From Endozoicomonas sp965232255 (lineage in GTDB: Bacteria > Pseudomonadota > Gammaproteobacteria > Pseudomonadales > Endozoicomonadaceae), in assembly GCA_965232255.1 (NCBI GenBank), contig OZ246962.1, positions 496,001-560,000 on the forward strand: 64,000 nt of DNA, read 5' to 3'. Below are positions 24,940 to 34,501 of this stretch, piece by piece (positions within the stretch are counted from its first letter, which is position 1; each line of letters starts with the position of its first letter). A program made the translations under genes and the position numbers. Below the pieces are notes generated by a model. It was not told the DNA's origin, made no database searches, and saw only the letters and a program-made list of their open reading frames with translations.

Positions 24940-26343
24940 ATGAACCTAATTCCCGTAATCATGTCCGGCGGCTCTGGTAGCCGCCTCTGGCCACAGTCCC
25001 GTGCTCTTTATCCGAAGCAGTTTTTACCGCTGGTGAACGAACAAACCATGTTGCAGAACACCGTAGCCCGTCTGGACGGCTTGGAATCAGTGTCTGAACC
25101 ATTGGTCATTGCCAATGAAGAACACCGATTTTTAGTGGCAGAGCAGCTCAGGCAAATGGGACGTACGGCATCAGCAATTATTCTTGAGCCCGTTGGCAGA
25201 AATACCGCTCCGGCTGTAGCGCTGGCGGCGTTAAAAACCATGAGCCATGAAGATGACCCCCTTTTGCTGGTGCTGGCCGCAGATCATGTGATTCAGGATG
25301 TTGATGCTTTTCATCGGGCGATTGCCACTGCGCTGCCAGCAGCGCGTGATGACAAGTTGGTCACTTTTGGCATTGTGCCGACTCATCCGGAAACTGGGTA
25401 TGGCTATATCAAGGCCAGTAAGGAGTTCATTGGTGGTAATGTTGCCTTGGTTGAACGTTTTGTCGAGAAGCCGAATCTGGAAACAGCTCAGGATTATCTC
25501 GCTGCCGGTAGCTATTACTGGAATTCTGGCATGTTCCTGTTTAAGGCCTCCCGCTACCTGGAAGAGCTGAACACATTCCGACCCGATATTCTGGCAGCCT
25601 GTGAAAAGGCTATTGCCGGGCAAAGTGCTGATCTTGATTTTGTGCGCCTGAATGAAGCGGCATTTGTCGTTTGTCCCGATGAGTCCATCGATTACGCCGT
25701 TATGGAAAAAACCTCCGATGCCGTGGTGGTGCCGCTGGATGCCGGTTGGTCTGATGTGGGTTCCTGGACTTCGCTGGCGGATATCTGTGCACAGGATGAG
25801 TCTGGCAACTCGGTTCAGGGCGATGTGCTGTTGCAGGATACGCATAACACTTTCGTACGCAGTGAGAAAAAGCTGATTGCCACCGTTGGTGTGAATGACC
25901 TGATCATCACTGAAAGTGACGACGCCATTTTGGTTGCCCATAAAGATCGGGTTCAGGATGTCAAAAAGATCGTTGACCGACTGAAAGCAAACCGTCGCCC
26001 AGAGGTAAAACAGCACCGCAAAGTTTATCGTCCATGGGGAGCCCAGGACTCCATCGATATGGGCGAGCGCTTCAAGGTTAAACGTATTACCGTCAAGCCC
26101 GGTGGACAGCTGTCTTCACAGATGCACCACCACCGCGCAGAACACTGGATTGTGGTCAAAGGAACTGCTCTGGTCACTCATGGGGACCAGGAAATACTAT
26201 TGACCGAAAATCAGTCTACTTACATTCCCATTGGTATGGTGCATCGGCTGGAAAACCCCGGCAAAATGGACTTGGAACTGATCGAGGTACAGAGCGGCGG
26301 ATACCTGGATGAAGATGATATTGTGCGGTTTGCGGATACCTAA
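24940..26343 (+). CDS. manC: mannose-1-phosphate guanylyltransferase / phosphomannose isomerase
   Basis: About 467 residues. The N-terminal nucleotidyltransferase domain has VIMSGGSGSRLWPQSR, YPKQFLPL and the FVEKP block, and makes GDP-mannose from GTP and mannose-1-phosphate. The C-terminal cupin (type II PMI) has MHHHRAEHWIVVKGTA and the metal histidines. It supplies GDP-mannose for mannosyl transfer and for GDP-fucose with Gmd and Fcl. ATG at 24931 (MLS) or 24940 (MNLIPVIM) are both possible; I prefer the second because family members start there. It is the last clear glycan gene before the housekeeping region. Confidence 0.93.
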   Translation: MNLIPVIMSGGSGSRLWPQSRALYPKQFLPLVNEQTMLQNTVARLDGLESVSEPLVIANEEHRFLVAEQLRQMGRTASAIILEPVGRNTAPAVALAALKTMSHEDDPLLLVLAADHVIQDVDAFHRAIATALPAARDDKLVTFGIVPTHPETGYGYIKASKEFIGGNVALVERFVEKPNLETAQDYLAAGSYYWNSGMFLFKASRYLEELNTFRPDILAACEKAIAGQSADLDFVRLNEAAFVVCPDESIDYAVMEKTSDAVVVPLDAGWSDVGSWTSLADICAQDESGNSVQGDVLLQDTHNTFVRSEKKLIATVGVNDLIITESDDAILVAHKDRVQDVKKIVDRLKANRRPEVKQHRKVYRPWGAQDSIDMGERFKVKRITVKPGGQLSSQMHHHRAEHWIVVKGTALVTHGDQEILLTENQSTYIPIGMVHRLENPGKMDLELIEVQSGGYLDEDDIVRFADT

Positions 26344-26447
26344 AGACAAATCTGCTGGAACATGACAGATTTGCAGATTTCTCTAATGAACCAAATACCT
26401 TCGCCAGGATCAAAGGAATCGAAAGAACAGCGGACGAGGATTTTAAA

Positions 26448-26933
26448 ATGACTTCGACTACTTCTACTAGTAATCCAGCTTCCTCGTCGGCTACGCGCCC
26501 CGAGCTGGTTATGAGGGGAGGCCAAGTTGAAACATTGATACCTGACGGTAGCGCGGCACAATCACCTGACAGAATACCTCAGCTATGCGTCAAAGGTATT
26601 ATGTGCTACGCGCAAGGAGCCATCAAAGTAGCTTTTGGAGTATGGACCGTTATGGCGAACCATGCAGTTCGCTCAAAACTGAATCAATCTGCCAATGATT
26701 TCTTGCAGCATCATTGTTTCAGCAATATGACCTCTGCTGAACGCGCTGAATACTTTGAACTCACTTCGTATATGCCGGTTTATTGTGCACAGGTAGCAGT
26801 AGCGACAACAGCCTTTTTTATTGCCGACGGTGGCCTGTGCCAATTGTTTAATGTCGGAAAATCCATCTATGACCGGGCATGCAGCTATTTTGCACGACCA
26901 GATTCAAGGGAAAACCAAACTGGGGATGTCTAA
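26448..26933 (+). CDS. hypothetical protein
   Basis: 161 residues I do not recognise. The first 20 residues are a Ser/Thr-rich stretch (MTSTTSTSNPASSSATRPEL). Two moderately hydrophobic stretches follow, around GIMCYAQGAIKVAFGVW and VYCAQVAVATTAFFIADGGL. Neither is a clear transmembrane helix and there is no signal peptide. A ribosome-binding site (GAGGA) lies about 8 bases upstream. It sits alone between manC and tRNA-Leu at the right edge of the island. Low-complexity polar starts are common in secreted effectors and in lineage-specific proteins, but that is not evidence of either. Confidence 0.5.
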   Translation: MTSTTSTSNPASSSATRPELVMRGGQVETLIPDGSAAQSPDRIPQLCVKGIMCYAQGAIKVAFGVWTVMANHAVRSKLNQSANDFLQHHCFSNMTSAERAEYFELTSYMPVYCAQVAVATTAFFIADGGLCQLFNVGKSIYDRACSYFARPDSRENQTGDV

Positions 26934-27121
26934 GAAATTGTTCCGGAATTATTTTTCTGTTGTCGTGCACTCTGAGTGCTGAACTGGTCGAAGTATCGCA
27001 GGCAGGATACCACCGGACTTCTACAAGCACTGTCCGAACAGAGTTCGGAGTTGCAAACAAGGAAGTTGTCTCAGGACTGATTCCCAAGCAAATCACCAGA
27101 CAAAGCAGTTTCCTGCAGACA

Positions 27122-27154
27122 CAAAAAAAGCCTTTATAATTAAAGGCTTTTTTT
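27122..27154. terminator. bidirectional rho-independent terminator
   Basis: AAAGCCTTTA and TAAAGGCTTT pair around TAAT, with seven A residues on the left and eight T residues on the right. It lies immediately downstream of the minus-strand tRNA-Leu gene and faces the end of the island on the plus strand, so it can terminate in both directions. Confidence 0.9.
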
Positions 27155-27241
27155 TGGTGCCGAAGACGAGACTCGAACTCGTACGCCCATACAGGCACTG
27201 CCCCCTCAAGACAGCGTGTCTACCAATTCCACCACTTCGGC
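27155..27241 (-). tRNA. leuU: tRNA-Leu (anticodon GAG)
   Basis: The 87-nt minus-strand sequence begins GCCGAAGTGGTGGAATTGGT and ends GTCTTCGGCACCA. It has a 7-bp acceptor stem, the Leu-type long variable arm (GCCTGTATGGGC region), the T-loop TTCGAGT and an encoded CCA. The anticodon loop CTTGAGG gives GAG, reading CUC/CUU. It follows secG on the same strand, as in many gammaproteobacteria. The polysaccharide island ends about 220 bp beyond its 3' end. Confidence 0.96.
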
Positions 27242-27296
27242 CTTAAGCGCGCTTATTATTCTTGAAAACTCTTTGCAAATCAACAAGTTTTAAAAC

Positions 27297-27704
27297 TTAT
27301 TGTGGGTTTTCAGAACTTACCGGAGCACTGCTCTCAACGGGCTTGGACTGTAACACAGGTGCATCAGTTTCGGTAGTTTTTTCCGCGGGTTCAACTGCAA
27401 AAGGCGCATCGTTCACAGGGGCAACCTGTTCAATCTGCACGGATGGCAGACCAGCATCAGCAACCGCATCGGCTTTTTGTCGGGCATACACCGCCAGACT
27501 GATACTGGTAATGAAAAAGATCGTTGCCAGAATCGCCGTCGTATGGCTCAGGAAGTTGGCTGACCCCTGGCTTCCGAATACCGTTTGTGAAGCGCCTGCC
27601 CCAAAGCTGGCTCCCGTCTCCGCACCCTTCCCCTGCTGCAGCATGATCAGGATGATCACACCCAGAGCAGTCAGTATGTGCACAAAAAGAAGAATGGTTT
27701 CCAT
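27297..27704 (-). CDS. secG: protein translocase subunit SecG
   Basis: 135 residues from ATG at 27704 (METILLFVHILTALGVIILI); upstream in-frame codons overlap tpiA. Two transmembrane helices flank the conserved LMLQQGKGAETGASFG-like cytoplasmic loop and TVFGSQGSANFLSHTTAIL. SecG assists SecYEG protein export. The C-terminal tail of about 55 residues is long, acidic and proline/serine/valine-rich, a variable feature of the family. It lies 2 bp after tpiA and probably is co-transcribed with it and the tRNA. Confidence 0.95.
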   Translation of the reverse strand: METILLFVHILTALGVIILIMLQQGKGAETGASFGAGASQTVFGSQGSANFLSHTTAILATIFFITSISLAVYARQKADAVADAGLPSVQIEQVAPVNDAPFAVEPAEKTTETDAPVLQSKPVESSAPVSSENPQ

Positions 27705-27706
27705 CA

Positions 27707-28453
<747 letters not shown>

Positions 28454-28598
28454 ACTGCTTACCTCCTATAGTCGCAAGGCGGAAATACTAACCTGAAAGG
28501 CAATAACTTACAATGGACCAGTATATCCGAATGGACGTTTTAACGCCGGAATAGCCTGCTAGAGCAGACAGTTCGTTATCCGCATTTTGCACTGCTGC

Positions 28599-29939
28599 TC
28601 AGCAGCGCATTTCCTGCTCCACGACTTTTGCCAGGCTCTCAACGTGGAATTTCACCATGGCCGCGTCATCCCCTTCGACCATTACCCGGATGACCGGCTC
28701 CGTTCCGGATGGTCGTAGCAACACGCGCCCTCTTCCGGCCATCTCCCGCTCGGCCTTTTCTACGGCGGCAACAATGGTGGGAATCGCGTCGGTATCTCTT
28801 TTTTGCTGGACACGAACATTAATCATGATCTGCGGATAGAGTTTGACCGCAGCCACCATCTCAGACAAGCTCTTGCCTGCGGAGCGCATGGCTTTGAGCA
28901 CTTTCAGCGCCGAGACAATCCCATCGCCGGTAGTTGAGGCATCCCGGCAGATAATATGACCGGATGACTCGCCGCCGAGCTGCCAGTTCCTGGCCAGCAA
29001 CAGCTCATTCACATAACGATCGCCAACCTTGGCCCTGGCGAATGGAATGCCTGCGGCTTCCAGTGCTTTTTCCATGCCGAGATTGGTCATCAGGGTGCCG
29101 ACCACACCACCTTGCAACACGCCCCGAGCCTGTCGATCCATGGCAATAATAAACAACAGCTGATCACCATCGATAATCTGCCCCTTGTTGTCCACCATAA
29201 TGACTCGGTCGCCGTCGCCGTCAAAGGCAATACCCACATCGGCACCTGTCTCAAGCACCTTGGCAGCCAGGCCGGATGGCTCCGTGGAACCAGCCTTTTC
29301 ATTAATGTTGATGCCGTCGGGTGCAGTGCCGATGGCAATCACATCAGCGCCAAGCTCACGAAATACTGCCGGCCCCACCTGGTAGGTTGCGCCATGTCCG
29401 GCATCAATAACCATTTTCATCCCGCGCAGGTCAATCTGCTGTGACGTGCTGCCCTTGCAGTATTCAATGTACCGACCAGCTGCGTCGTCCATTCGGGTTA
29501 CCTTGCCAAGGTATTGGGAGTCGACGACTTTGATCGGCGAATCCAGCAATGCCTCAATTTTCATCTCAACTTCGTCAGAGAGCTTGTTGCCATCACCGCC
29601 AAAAAACTTAATACCATTGTCGTAAAATGGATTGTGCGAAGCACTGATGACAATGCCAGCCTGGCCGTTGAATGTACGGGTCAAATAAGCAATGGCAGGC
29701 GTTGGCATCGGGCCGGTCAACACCACATCAATACCCGCAGCCGACAAGCCGGCCTCCAGGGCAGACTCAAACATATAGCCGGAGATACGAGTGTCCTTGC
29801 CAATAATGACCTTCCCCTCTCCCTCTTCTGCCAGAACACGCCCCGCTGCCCAACCAAGCTTGAGAACAAAATCCGGCGTGACCGGATACTCACCAACTTT
29901 GCCCCGGATACCGTCAGTGCCAAAAAATTTACGCACCAT
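28599..29939 (-). CDS. glmM: phosphoglucosamine mutase
   Basis: 446 residues. Converts glucosamine-6-phosphate to glucosamine-1-phosphate for UDP-GlcNAc, feeding peptidoglycan, LPS and the ManNAcA pathway at the left of the window. The phosphoserine loop is ISASHNPFYDNG (about Ser100), the Mg loop is DGDGDRV, the sugar loop is GGESSGHI, and LRPSGTEPVIRVM binds phosphate. The length matches the family, and the TAG/ATG spacing suggests an operon with folP upstream on the same strand. Confidence 0.97.
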   Translation of the reverse strand: MVRKFFGTDGIRGKVGEYPVTPDFVLKLGWAAGRVLAEEGEGKVIIGKDTRISGYMFESALEAGLSAAGIDVVLTGPMPTPAIAYLTRTFNGQAGIVISASHNPFYDNGIKFFGGDGNKLSDEVEMKIEALLDSPIKVVDSQYLGKVTRMDDAAGRYIEYCKGSTSQQIDLRGMKMVIDAGHGATYQVGPAVFRELGADVIAIGTAPDGININEKAGSTEPSGLAAKVLETGADVGIAFDGDGDRVIMVDNKGQIIDGDQLLFIIAMDRQARGVLQGGVVGTLMTNLGMEKALEAAGIPFARAKVGDRYVNELLLARNWQLGGESSGHIICRDASTTGDGIVSALKVLKAMRSAGKSLSEMVAAVKLYPQIMINVRVQQKRDTDAIPTIVAAVEKAEREMAGRGRVLLRPSGTEPVIRVMVEGDDAAMVKFHVESLAKVVEQEMRC

Positions 29940-30077
29940 AGCCTCCTACTACGATGAAAAAATGACAAGTGATAATCTCATTCATGCTGGTGAATCGCCA
30001 GTGCAAAAACAACAAACGTTGCCCTTGGCAGTAGTTTAAGTGTCTTTTATTGACGACAGGAGACAATTACTGCGGTG

Positions 30078-30422
30078 TTAATCGGCACAGGAGGGAGGTA
30101 AATCGAAGGAATATTCTTCGACGTCACTGATGTACATTATGCCATCGTAGTCTTCTTCAAAACCTTCTGGTTGGCGCTCCACCAGGTGTCCACGAAACTT
30201 CAGATACATTGGCTGGTAGGCTTCTGCGACATTATCCCAGTAAAACTGTTTTACCTCATTGATGGCCGCACTTGGTTCAACCCAGTAGGCTATCTTGCTA
30301 TCGCATAAGGTAACACTGTTGACCTCGTGCCCCCAGATATATTGGCCGGTGTATGTTCGATCAGAATATTTGGTGCACGACACAAGCAGTACAGCAGTTA
30401 GGAGCAAGCCTGCTTTTTTCAT
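30078..30422 (-). CDS. small predicted lipoprotein
   Basis: 114 residues with a lipoprotein signal: MKKAGLLLTAVLLVSC has a basic start, a hydrophobic core and the lipobox LVSC, so Cys16 should be lipidated. The mature part is acidic and aromatic-rich (YDGIMYISDVEEYSFDLPP) with no recognised domain; a late cysteine (PPSCAD) and one in TLCDSK could form a disulfide. It lies between folP and glmM, a position where this gene block is usually uninterrupted. Function unknown. Confidence 0.7.
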   Translation of the reverse strand: MKKAGLLLTAVLLVSCTKYSDRTYTGQYIWGHEVNSVTLCDSKIAYWVEPSAAINEVKQFYWDNVAEAYQPMYLKFRGHLVERQPEGFEEDYDGIMYISDVEEYSFDLPPSCAD

Positions 30423-30473
30423 AAAAAAATCCCGCCCTGTCTTACTTCTGGATGAAACCCAGTGATGAGAAGG

Positions 30474-31319
30474 TCATGCCTCGTTAACCGCTTGCATGAA
30501 GCGCAAAACATCCACCGTCTCAGCCACATCATGAACCCGAATAATATGCGCCCCGGCCTGTACTGCCAGCATAGCTGCTGCCAGGCTGCCGGCCAGACGC
30601 TGTTCAGCCTCACGACCAAGGGTTGTCCCAATAAAAGACTTGCGCGACATACCGGCCAGCAACGGCAGACCCAACTGCTGAAAACGTCGTAAGCCGTGCA
30701 ACATGGCCAAGTCGTACGCAGGGGTTTTACCAAACATGCCGCCGCCAAAGCCCGGATCAAGTATCAGTCTCTCTCTGGCAATACCTGCTTGCTGACAACG
30801 GACAACGCAATCGGTCAGATACTGGCTGACGTGTGAAATAACATCGTCGTATATCGGCACAAAGCCAGGCGCCGGTTGATCAATAAGGGAGTGCATCAAT
30901 ACCACCGGAACATTGGTCTGAGCCACTGCTTCCAGAGCACCGGCCCGTTGCAGCGCGCGCACATCATTGATCATCCCGGCACCTGCCTTTACCGTTTCGC
31001 GGATGACCAGCGGCGAACTGGTGTCCACGGAGATAACCACATCAAAACGGGCAGCGATCCCCTCCACAACAGGCAGGACCCGTTCCAGTTCTTGCTCCTG
31101 GCTTGGCGTGCCAGCAGCTCCAGGACGGGTGGATTCCCCGCCAATATCAAGAATATCTGCGCCAGCATTGACCATCTGCTCTGCTGTCGCCAGCCAGCGA
31201 TCAGAGCAGCGACTTTGCTGATAAAAAGAGTCTGGCGTTACATTCAAAATTCCCATTACTCTCGGTTTGGCCAAGTCCAGCACTTTACCGGCACAATCGA
31301 GCTTGAATTCGTTAGCCAC
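30474..31319 (-). CDS. folP: dihydropteroate synthase
   Basis: 281 residues. Joins p-aminobenzoate and dihydropterin pyrophosphate in folate synthesis; it is the sulfonamide target. RVMGILNVTPDSF is the N-terminal signature, GGESTRPGA the pyrophosphate loop, VVISVDTSSP and ILDPGFGGGMFGK further pterin-site blocks, and FIGTTLGR near the C-terminus. Its position between ftsH and glmM is the classic gammaproteobacterial order. A terminator-like hairpin separates it from ftsH. Confidence 0.96.
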   Translation of the reverse strand: MANEFKLDCAGKVLDLAKPRVMGILNVTPDSFYQQSRCSDRWLATAEQMVNAGADILDIGGESTRPGAAGTPSQEQELERVLPVVEGIAARFDVVISVDTSSPLVIRETVKAGAGMINDVRALQRAGALEAVAQTNVPVVLMHSLIDQPAPGFVPIYDDVISHVSQYLTDCVVRCQQAGIARERLILDPGFGGGMFGKTPAYDLAMLHGLRRFQQLGLPLLAGMSRKSFIGTTLGREAEQRLAGSLAAAMLAVQAGAHIIRVHDVAETVDVLRFMQAVNEA

Positions 31320-31335
31320 AAAATCTCCCCATACG

Positions 31336-31363
31336 AAAAAGGGCAGGATAAACCTGCCCTTAA
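31336..31363 (-). terminator. terminator or attenuator between ftsH and folP
   Basis: On the minus strand AAGGGCAGG, a short TTTAT loop and CCTGCCCTT form a 9-bp stem followed by TTT, 20 bp after the ftsH stop and just upstream of folP. It should reduce read-through from ftsH into folP. Confidence 0.75.
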
Positions 31364-31385
31364 CAATCGTAAACCAAACTGCGCG

Positions 31386-33332
31386 TCAGTGCTCCCCGGC
31401 AGGACCACCAATGGAGCTGTCAGACTCTTTGGTATCTTTTTCCGGCGCTTTCACCTCTGGCTTCGGGGACGGCTTGGCATCACCACCGTCTGAGTTACCG
31501 GAATCCTTCGGCGGACGAACATCACGACCTGCCATAATGTCATCAATCTGATCGCTGTCGATGGTTTCGTACTGGATCAGGGCATCGGCCATGATATCGA
31601 GCTTATCCCGATTGTCCGTCAGTATCTGATGAGCACGGTTATAACACTCATCAATAACCTGGCGCACCTCTTCATCGATCAGCTTGGCGGTTTCACCGGA
31701 GACATTCATCCTGGAACCGCCACTGCCGTAGTTTTTGCCAAGGAACACTTCGCCTTCGTCTTCATCGTACAGTAGCGGGCCAAGTTTTTCCGACAAGCCC
31801 CACTTGGTCACCATACTTCTGGCAATATGCGTCGCGCGCTGAATATCGTTGGAGGCGCCGGTGGTAACCCCATCTTTACCCAGCGTCATCTCCTCGGCAA
31901 TACGACCACCGAACAGCGAGCAAATCTGGCTCAACAGTGCCTGACGGCTCTGGCTGTAACGATCTTCTTCTGGCAGGAACATGGTCACACCCAGGGCGCG
32001 ACCACGGGGAATAATGCTGACTTTATATACCGGATCATGATCAGGTACCAGGCGACCAACAATAGCGTGACCGGCCTCATGGTAGGCGGTATTGCTTTTC
32101 TCCTTGTCGCTCATCACCATGGATTTGCGTTCGGCACCCATCATGATCTTGTCTTTGGCCATATCAAACTCTTTCTGGCCGACAGTGTGCTGGTTGGCAC
32201 GGGCAGCGAACAGCGCCGCTTCATTGACCAGGTTGGCCAAATCAGCACCAGAGAAGCCGGGCGTACCGCGAGCGATGACTGATGGCTTTACGTTGTCCGA
32301 TACCGGCACTTTACGCATGTGTACTTTCAGAATCTGTTCACGACCACGGATGTCTGGCAGACCCACCACAACCTGGCGGTCAAAACGACCGGGACGCAAC
32401 AAAGCAGGGTCGAGTACGTCCGGACGGTTAGTGGCAGCAATAACAATAATGCCGTCGTTAGCTTCAAAACCGTCCATCTCTACCAACAGCTGGTTCAGGG
32501 TTTGCTCACGCTCATCGTGACCCCCGCCCATACCCGCGCCACGGTGACGACCCACGGCATCAATCTCGTCAATAAAGATGATACAAGGTGCTTGCTTCTT
32601 GGCTTGTTCGAACATATCGCGAACCCGCGAAGCACCCACACCCACAAACATTTCCACAAAGTCAGAGCCGGAGATGGTGAAAAACGGTACTTTGGCTTCG
32701 CCGGCAATGGCTTTGGCAATCAGGGTTTTACCGGTTCCCGGTGGACCTACCATCAATACGCCACGCGGGATACGACCACCCAGACGCTGGAACTTGCCCG
32801 GGTCTTTCAGGAAGTCGACCAGCTCCTGCACATCTTCCTTGGCCTCTTCAACACCGGCCACATCGGCAAATGTGGTTTTGATCTGGTCTTCAGACAGCAG
32901 ACGAGCCTTGCTCTTGCCGAAGCTCATGGGGCCACCGCGACCACCACCGCCACCTTGCATCTGGCGCATAAAGAACATGAACACAGCAAGAATAACCAGA
33001 ATCGGGAAGCTGGCTACCAACAGTTGAGTCCAGATGCTCTGTTTCTCAATCGGCTTGGAATCTACCTGCACATTGCTACGCAGCAGATCATCCATCAGTT
33101 TGTTATCAGGAACGGCCGGGGGCAAGTTGGTTTCAAAGCGCTCATTGTTGTTCAATGTGCCAGTAATGGTGTAGCCATCAATAACAACTTTGTTAACCTG
33201 ACGGTTCTCTACCATGCTGATGAAATTCGAGTACGCAATCTTTTGGGTAGACGACTGCATACCATCGAAATTTTTGAAGACGGTCAATAGCACCAAGGCG
33301 ATAATGACCCAAAGAATCAAATTTTTTGCCAT
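31386..33332 (-). CDS. ftsH: ATP-dependent zinc metalloprotease FtsH
   Basis: 648 residues from ATG at 33332 (MAKNLILWVIIALVLL). A hexameric inner-membrane AAA protease that degrades LpxC, RpoH and damaged membrane proteins. Two transmembrane segments bracket a periplasmic domain (second helix near ASFPILVILAVFMFFM). The Walker A GPPGTGKT is at about residue 195, Walker B is CIIFIDEIDA, the second region of homology is present, and the zinc site HEAGH is at about residue 417. The C-terminal tail is acidic and Pro/Lys-rich. The gene follows rlmE on the same strand after a 200-bp gap that may hold a promoter. Confidence 0.97.
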   Translation of the reverse strand: MAKNLILWVIIALVLLTVFKNFDGMQSSTQKIAYSNFISMVENRQVNKVVIDGYTITGTLNNNERFETNLPPAVPDNKLMDDLLRSNVQVDSKPIEKQSIWTQLLVASFPILVILAVFMFFMRQMQGGGGGRGGPMSFGKSKARLLSEDQIKTTFADVAGVEEAKEDVQELVDFLKDPGKFQRLGGRIPRGVLMVGPPGTGKTLIAKAIAGEAKVPFFTISGSDFVEMFVGVGASRVRDMFEQAKKQAPCIIFIDEIDAVGRHRGAGMGGGHDEREQTLNQLLVEMDGFEANDGIIVIAATNRPDVLDPALLRPGRFDRQVVVGLPDIRGREQILKVHMRKVPVSDNVKPSVIARGTPGFSGADLANLVNEAALFAARANQHTVGQKEFDMAKDKIMMGAERKSMVMSDKEKSNTAYHEAGHAIVGRLVPDHDPVYKVSIIPRGRALGVTMFLPEEDRYSQSRQALLSQICSLFGGRIAEEMTLGKDGVTTGASNDIQRATHIARSMVTKWGLSEKLGPLLYDEDEGEVFLGKNYGSGGSRMNVSGETAKLIDEEVRQVIDECYNRAHQILTDNRDKLDIMADALIQYETIDSDQIDDIMAGRDVRPPKDSGNSDGGDAKPSPKPEVKAPEKDTKESDSSIGGPAGEH

Positions 33333-33538
33333 ATCATTCAAGGAGCTAACCTCTTTTGAGCGTGTCTGAGTCGCAGATATTCATTTGTATTGAGCATTGC
33401 ACATTGTGAACTATTGGAAAAGCTGCACATATGCTTATGTTTAACGATACACGATCAGCGTCTTGTGTGACAGTGGTTGTCACCTATCGGGCTGATTAAC
33501 GCAGCCTATTACCCGCTACTTACCTGCTACATACACCA

Positions 33539-34159
33539 TCAGGGTTTAAAGCCTGAAGCCAGCAGATAAACCTCCCGGGAACGTGCCCGCGATGCCAGCG
33601 GTTTACGGGTCTGCACTTTGTCAAAACTGGTCTTCATATCTCTCAGGTATTCGTCAAATCCCTCACCCTGAAAGACTTTAGTCAGAAAGACGCCTCCTTT
33701 ACGTAATACCTGGCGAGACAGATCCAGTGCCAATTCCACCAGGTACATAGCGTTGGGCTGATCCACTGACAGAGCCCCACTCATATTGGGGGCCATATCG
33801 GAAATTACAAGGTCAACCTTATCAGCACCGATGGTGGCCAGTATCTGCGTCAATACCGACTCTTCGGTAAAATCGCCCTGGACAAAATCAACACCGGCGA
33901 TCGCATCCATAGGCAGAATATCAGAAGCCACGACGCGCCCTTGCTCGCCTACTAGTTGCACCGCTACCTGAGACCAACCTCCGGGGGCAGCGCCCAGATC
34001 GACTACCTTGCAGCCGGGGCGAAAGATGCGATCTTTCTCCTGAATCTCCAGCAGTTTATAGCTGGCCCTGGAGCGCCAACCATCTTTTTGTGACTGCTTC
34101 ACATAGTGGTCATCAAAATGCTCTTTCAGCCAGCGACCACTGCTTTTGGATCTCGCCAT
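33539..34159 (-). CDS. rlmE: 23S rRNA 2'-O-methyltransferase (RlmE/FtsJ)
   Basis: 206 residues. Methylates U2552 of 23S rRNA late in 50S assembly. The SAM-binding motif is VVDLGAAPGGWSQVA, followed by the DMAPNMSG block; the K-D-K-E catalytic residues are in RSRASYKL, DLVISDMAP, FLTKVFQGEG and SREVYLLASG. It lies upstream of ftsH as in E. coli. The heat-shock co-regulation known there was not assessed from promoter sequence here. Confidence 0.96.
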   Translation of the reverse strand: MARSKSSGRWLKEHFDDHYVKQSQKDGWRSRASYKLLEIQEKDRIFRPGCKVVDLGAAPGGWSQVAVQLVGEQGRVVASDILPMDAIAGVDFVQGDFTEESVLTQILATIGADKVDLVISDMAPNMSGALSVDQPNAMYLVELALDLSRQVLRKGGVFLTKVFQGEGFDEYLRDMKTSFDKVQTRKPLASRARSREVYLLASGFKP

Positions 34160-34501
34160 AATTTTTTACAAACAACCTGAATATAAAGCCAATAACCATG
34201 AAAAGTCAGTTGACGTTTTTAACATAAATTGGTGGCAAGACACTTCATCCGGAAATATCAGTCGCTATATTTATCACTGTTCTGATAAATTTTCGCACCG
34301 CTGCCTGATCATTGACGAAATACTGTACCTTGTCGGGCAGCGAGCTGTCGTGACTGATCCCTGAAAACGACAACCACCGCTGATAACTACCTATGGACGT
34401 TAATAGGCAATAGCTAGTAGCAAAAAAGTTAGTAGCAGAAACAGTTAGTAGAAAAAAATGTTGCCGAATGGTATCGCATCCCACAAAACAGGAATAGGCC
34501 G
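34160..34501. other. intergenic region with an A-rich imperfect repeat
   Basis: 342 bp between the K+ channel and rlmE. At about 34412-34454 there are three spaced copies of GTTAGTAG or GCTAGTAG followed by A-runs (AGCTAGTAGCAAAAA, AGTTAGTAGCAGAAA, AGTTAGTAGAAAAA). I see no gene. The region should hold the promoter of rlmE and the end of the channel transcript. Confidence 0.4.

Noticed and set aside
26879..27139. Plus-strand 86-residue frame before tRNA-Leu
   Set aside because: It runs into the terminator and overlaps the end of the 26448 gene; the translation has no recognisable content.
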